A stretch of DNA of 17,035 nt, from contig JAODGV010000009.1 of the NCBI GenBank assembly GCA_025464425.1, forward strand, positions 1-17,035. Direction: 5' to 3'. The stretch comes from Methanosarcinales archaeon. Lineage in GTDB: Archaea > Halobacteriota > Syntropharchaeia > Alkanophagales > Methanospirareceae. A program made the position numbers and the translations under genes. Positions 14,696 through 17,035 of this stretch are shown one piece after another. The number at the start of each line of letters is the position of its first letter. Within the stretch, counting starts at the first letter, position 1. The notes below the pieces were generated by a model. The model saw nothing but the letters and a program-made list of their open reading frames with translations. It did no database searches and was not told the origin of the DNA.

Positions 14696-15450
14696 TCGTG
14701 GTTCAGAATGCGTCTGTAAACTTCGGTGTATGCTTCCCGGAGGTCACCCTTGCCCTCACGGAATACGTCTTTGTCCATGCTTATTATTTCACCCCTTTCG
14801 TATGCATCTTTGTCCCAGAACCGACATACATCTGGCGTACCCACCTCGTCAGCGAGCAGTATCTCCCGCCTCTTATTCCTGCCGTATTCGAGCTTGTAAT
14901 CTACGAGTATCAAACCTCTTTGCTCTATATACGCGCTCATTATTTTACCCACGCTGATAGTCACATCCCTGATGTGGTTCAGCTCGTTAATGGTCATCCA
15001 CGATCTGCTTATTATCTCCTCTTCTGTTACAGGGCGATCAATCGGCTCAAATTTGGTTGTGAATTCCAGGAATGGGCTGGTCAGTGGTTCTGCCTCCACA
15101 CCCGCACGAATGAATCCACTGAGATCAACCTCCCCGCTCTTATACCGCCGCCAGAGCGAGCCATAGAGATAGTTACGCGCTATTACCTCAACAGGTATGA
15201 GTGATACTTCCTCAGCCACCATCTCATTCGGCGGTATGTATCCCCGGAAATGCGTTCTTATGCCATTCTCATGGAGCTTCTCAAACCAGAAGCAACTCAA
15301 TTTGCAGCATATCTCACCTTTATCCGGGTATACCGCCTTCTTCTTGCCATCAAATGCCGTAACACGATCGGTAAAGACGAACACGATGTAGCCATCGCGC
15401 CTCCTGTAAATATCCTTCGCCTTGCCACTCCTTACAAACTCCCTGTCCAT
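14692..15450 (-). CDS. purC: SAICAR synthetase (phosphoribosylaminoimidazole-succinocarboxamide synthase)
   Basis: A 252-residue PurC from the preferred start MDREFVRSGKAKDIYRR. It shows SGKAKDIY, the FVFTDRVTAFDGKKKA loop, PVEVIARNYLYGSLWRRY, LEFTTKFEPIDRPVTEEEI, LVDYKLEYGR and ILLADEVGTPDVCRFWD. The enzyme condenses CAIR with aspartate using ATP, the eighth step of purine synthesis, in the cytosol. An upstream ATG at 15474 would add eight residues (MIVSLLSI), but the TATA-like TTTTAAAT (about 15487-15480, minus strand) puts transcription start near 15457, downstream of that ATG, so 15450 is favoured. No other pur genes are adjacent. It converges on the ThiS-like gene with a 4-nt overlap of stop codons. 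Confidence 0.93.
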   Translation of the reverse strand: MDREFVRSGKAKDIYRRRDGYIVFVFTDRVTAFDGKKKAVYPDKGEICCKLSCFWFEKLHENGIRTHFRGYIPPNEMVAEEVSLIPVEVIARNYLYGSLWRRYKSGEVDLSGFIRAGVEAEPLTSPFLEFTTKFEPIDRPVTEEEIISRSWMTINELNHIRDVTISVGKIMSAYIEQRGLILVDYKLEYGRNKRREILLADEVGTPDVCRFWDKDAYERGEIISMDKDVFREGKGDLREAYTEVYRRILNHD

Positions 15451-15474
15451 AATAGAAAGAAGGGATACTATCAA

Positions 15475-15521
15475 AAAAGATTTAAAATAGCAGCGGTTTA
15501 TATAATAGTGGTGAACGTGAG
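15475..15521. promoter_or_regulatory. Divergent promoter of purC and the metallo-beta-lactamase gene
   Basis: TTTATATA (15497-15504) faces the plus strand and lies 17 nt before the ATG at 15522, suggesting a start at or near the ATG. ATTTTAAAT (about 15488-15480) on the minus strand serves purC. GGTGA at 15510-15514 could act as a ribosome site only if transcription begins further upstream. Confidence 0.5.
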
Positions 15522-16163
15522 ATGGAGATAAAGTGGCATGGTCATGCCTGTTTTGAGATAAGGAGTGAAGATGGTAAGGTGGTTGTTACAGATCCGTATG
15601 ACAGTAGCATAGGGTATCCGGTGCCTGAAGTGACAGCGGATGTCGTCACGGTGAGTCATGAACATTACGATCACAACAATGTTGCAGCGGTGAAGGGCAA
15701 TCCGGAGGTGGTGAGAGGTGCGGGTGAGCATATTGCCTGTGGGATAAGGTTCTTTGGCGTTAATACCTACCATGATACTTCAAAGGGTGCAGAAAGGGGT
15801 ATGAATACGGTCTTCCTATTTGATGTGGATGGTATGCGGTTATGCCATCTTGGCGATCTCGGGCATGTTCTGGAGGGGGGTCATGTGAGAAGAATCCGGG
15901 AGCGTGATATAGACCTGCTGTTCATACCTGTTGGTGGTGTGTACACAATAGATGCGCGCGGCGCTAATGAGGTGCTCGCTCAGTTAGAACCGCGAATCGC
16001 GATACCCATGCATTACAGGACACCGCCCCTGCGATTGAATATAGAAAAAGAAGATAAGTTCCTGAGTGGCAAGAGACGAGTGCGGAGAGCGGAGAAGCTC
16101 TCGCTTCATAAAGAGGATTTACCTGAGATGCAGGAGATAGTGGTGCTGGATTGGAGACACTGA
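15522..16163 (+). CDS. Metallo-beta-lactamase-fold hydrolase (UlaG/UPF0173-like)
   Basis: A 213-residue single-domain protein of the metallo-beta-lactamase fold. The metal ligands are visible: VSHEHYDHNN (H46, H48, D50, H51), LCHLGDLGH (H109, D112, H115) and PMHYRT (H164), with the opening KWHGHACFEI that is typical of the UlaG/UPF0173 branch. Members of that branch are divalent-metal hydrolases acting on lactones, cyclic phosphodiesters or unknown substrates. The substrate here cannot be inferred from the neighbours purC and a membrane protein. The next gene starts 17 nt downstream of its stop, so the two are probably one transcript. Confidence 0.88.
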   Translation: MEIKWHGHACFEIRSEDGKVVVTDPYDSSIGYPVPEVTADVVTVSHEHYDHNNVAAVKGNPEVVRGAGEHIACGIRFFGVNTYHDTSKGAERGMNTVFLFDVDGMRLCHLGDLGHVLEGGHVRRIRERDIDLLFIPVGGVYTIDARGANEVLAQLEPRIAIPMHYRTPPLRLNIEKEDKFLSGKRRVRRAEKLSLHKEDLPEMQEIVVLDWRH

Positions 16164-16180
16164 ACGGGATTGGTTAGAAT

Positions 16181-17035
16181 ATGGTGGAAGAGCTTGGCAG
16201 TATAATAGGTAAGGGATTCGAGACATGGAAGCGAAATCTGAATATCTGCCTCCCTTTCGTGTTTAATTTGATACTGACATTCATAGTGGTGGCGGTGGTC
16301 ATGGGTGGTGCTATACTGGCAGCAGTCCCTTCACTACGCTCATTGATACCCGGACCAGGAGAGCCACCCTCACCATCAGACATTTTTCCGCTGGTTCAGT
16401 CAGAGGTCATTCAAAATATATGGATAATCATAGCCGCCGCTATAATCACTTTGATTCTGGTATTGCTGATAGGTGCTTTTTTCACTGCTGGCGCGATAGG
16501 CATGGCGAAGGAGGCTACGGAGAGAGGTAGAGCCAGCTTATCGGACATGAAGGGATATGGAGGCAGGAAATGTATCAGTTTGTTCTTTGCCAACCTCATT
16601 GTCGGCTTGATTGCACTTGCCGGTGTCGTTTTCATGGCTCCGGGTGTTGTAAGCTTCAAGTTAGCAGGTGCTCACGTTCTTCAGGCAGCGCCAATGAGTG
16701 ATATTATTAAGATGAATATCGTACCAGTAATGGCACTGGTATTGGGATTCCTGATTATGGTCATCTACATGCTATTTGTAAGTATAGCGTTTGCTATCAC
16801 GCCGTATGCAGTGGTTATAGACGACCTTGGAGCAGTAGGAGGGGTTAAAAAGGGGTTCAGATCTTTCATGAACCATAAACTCGATGTCTTCCTGCTATGG
16901 CTCATCATACTCGTGATAGGCATATTAACAGGGTTTGTTTTGGGTGCTATACCACATATAGGCTGGCTTCTGAATATGGTTGTATCGCTCGTGGTGATCC
17001 AGCCTTTAGGTGTTATATGGTGGAGCAGATTGTAT
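16181..17035 (+). CDS. Polytopic membrane protein, 3' end outside the window
   Basis: The frame is open for 285 codons from ATG 16181 to the window end. The N-terminus is MVEELGSIIGKGFETWKRN, then a hydrophobic segment (NICLPFVFNLILTFIVVAVVMGGAIL), a Pro-rich outer loop (GPGEPPSPSD) and further segments at roughly residues 79-104, 132-153, 182-210, 236-260 and 262-282. The amphipathic start followed by repeated paired helices resembles archaeal membrane proteins of the DUF4013/DUF7847 kind. That assignment is tentative. No catalytic motif is seen. It lies 17 nt behind the metallo-beta-lactamase gene and is probably in the same transcript. Confidence 0.85.
   Translation, partial: MVEELGSIIGKGFETWKRNLNICLPFVFNLILTFIVVAVVMGGAILAAVPSLRSLIPGPGEPPSPSDIFPLVQSEVIQNIWIIIAAAIITLILVLLIGAFFTAGAIGMAKEATERGRASLSDMKGYGGRKCISLFFANLIVGLIALAGVVFMAPGVVSFKLAGAHVLQAAPMSDIIKMNIVPVMALVLGFLIMVIYMLFVSIAFAITPYAVVIDDLGAVGGVKKGFRSFMNHKLDVFLLWLIILVIGILTGFVLGAIPHIGWLLNMVVSLVVIQPLGVIWWSRLY

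Noticed and set aside
15451..15474. Upstream ATG as the purC start
   Set aside because: It adds a hydrophobic octapeptide not typical of PurC and lies upstream of the start site predicted from the TATA-like element.
1..17035. CRISPR array, insertion-sequence ends or tandem repeats
   Set aside because: No regularly spaced repeats, transposase gene or paired terminal inverted repeats were seen; the only long exact repeat I found is the 36-bp pair.

Overview
The window reads as a dense archaeal (euryarchaeal) chromosome segment. Evidence seen directly: archaeal-type ribosomal proteins S4e and L5, a single archaeal MCM replicative helicase, TATA-box promoters close to start codons with only occasional Shine-Dalgarno sites, a T-tract terminator and an archaeal TRAM-only protein. 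A CofH enzyme for coenzyme F420 and a protein resembling 'methanogenesis marker 2' suggest a methanogen, or an anaerobic methane- or alkane-oxidising relative (ANME-1/Syntrophoarchaeum-like lineages are my best guess). That placement is inference; no 16S or mcrA gene is present. Every spacer is under 300 bp.

Left part (1-4075): a few codons of a gene leaving the left edge; a DUF92/VTE6-like membrane protein (+); then a tightly overlapping minus-strand operon HAD-like phosphatase > methanogenesis marker 2-like AIR-synthase homologue > cofH. A 36-bp piece of cofH is repeated exactly across the DUF92 stop codon, so the DUF92 transcript tail would be perfectly antisense to part of the cofH mRNA.

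Middle (4076-10390): mcm, interrupted by a 531-residue intein with a LAGLIDADG-type endonuclease and an extra helix-turn-helix; a convergent overlapping DUF35 Zn-ribbon/OB protein; then a minus-strand operon S4e > L5 > DUF1638 protein, a cut-down piece of the usual archaeal ribosomal-protein cluster.

Right part (10422-17035): a purine nucleoside phosphorylase (MTIP/MTAP family) co-translated with an unusual fusion of an asparagine-synthetase-like enzyme and a DPH6/DUF71-like domain whose glutaminase cysteine and second P-loop are both degenerate; a 282-bp spacer with a possible decayed coding fragment; CcdA; a TRAM RNA-binding protein with a textbook promoter, Shine-Dalgarno site and poly-T terminator; a small ThiS/MoaD/SAMP-like beta-grasp protein ending Ser-Gly instead of Gly-Gly; purC (convergent, stop codons interlocked); a metallo-beta-lactamase-fold hydrolase; and a polytopic membrane protein running off the right edge.

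Most genes are housekeeping. The points most worth a second look are the 36-bp cofH duplication, the AsnB-DPH6 fusion next to a nucleoside phosphorylase, the HTH-bearing MCM intein, and the coupling of a DUF1638 gene to S4e-L5.
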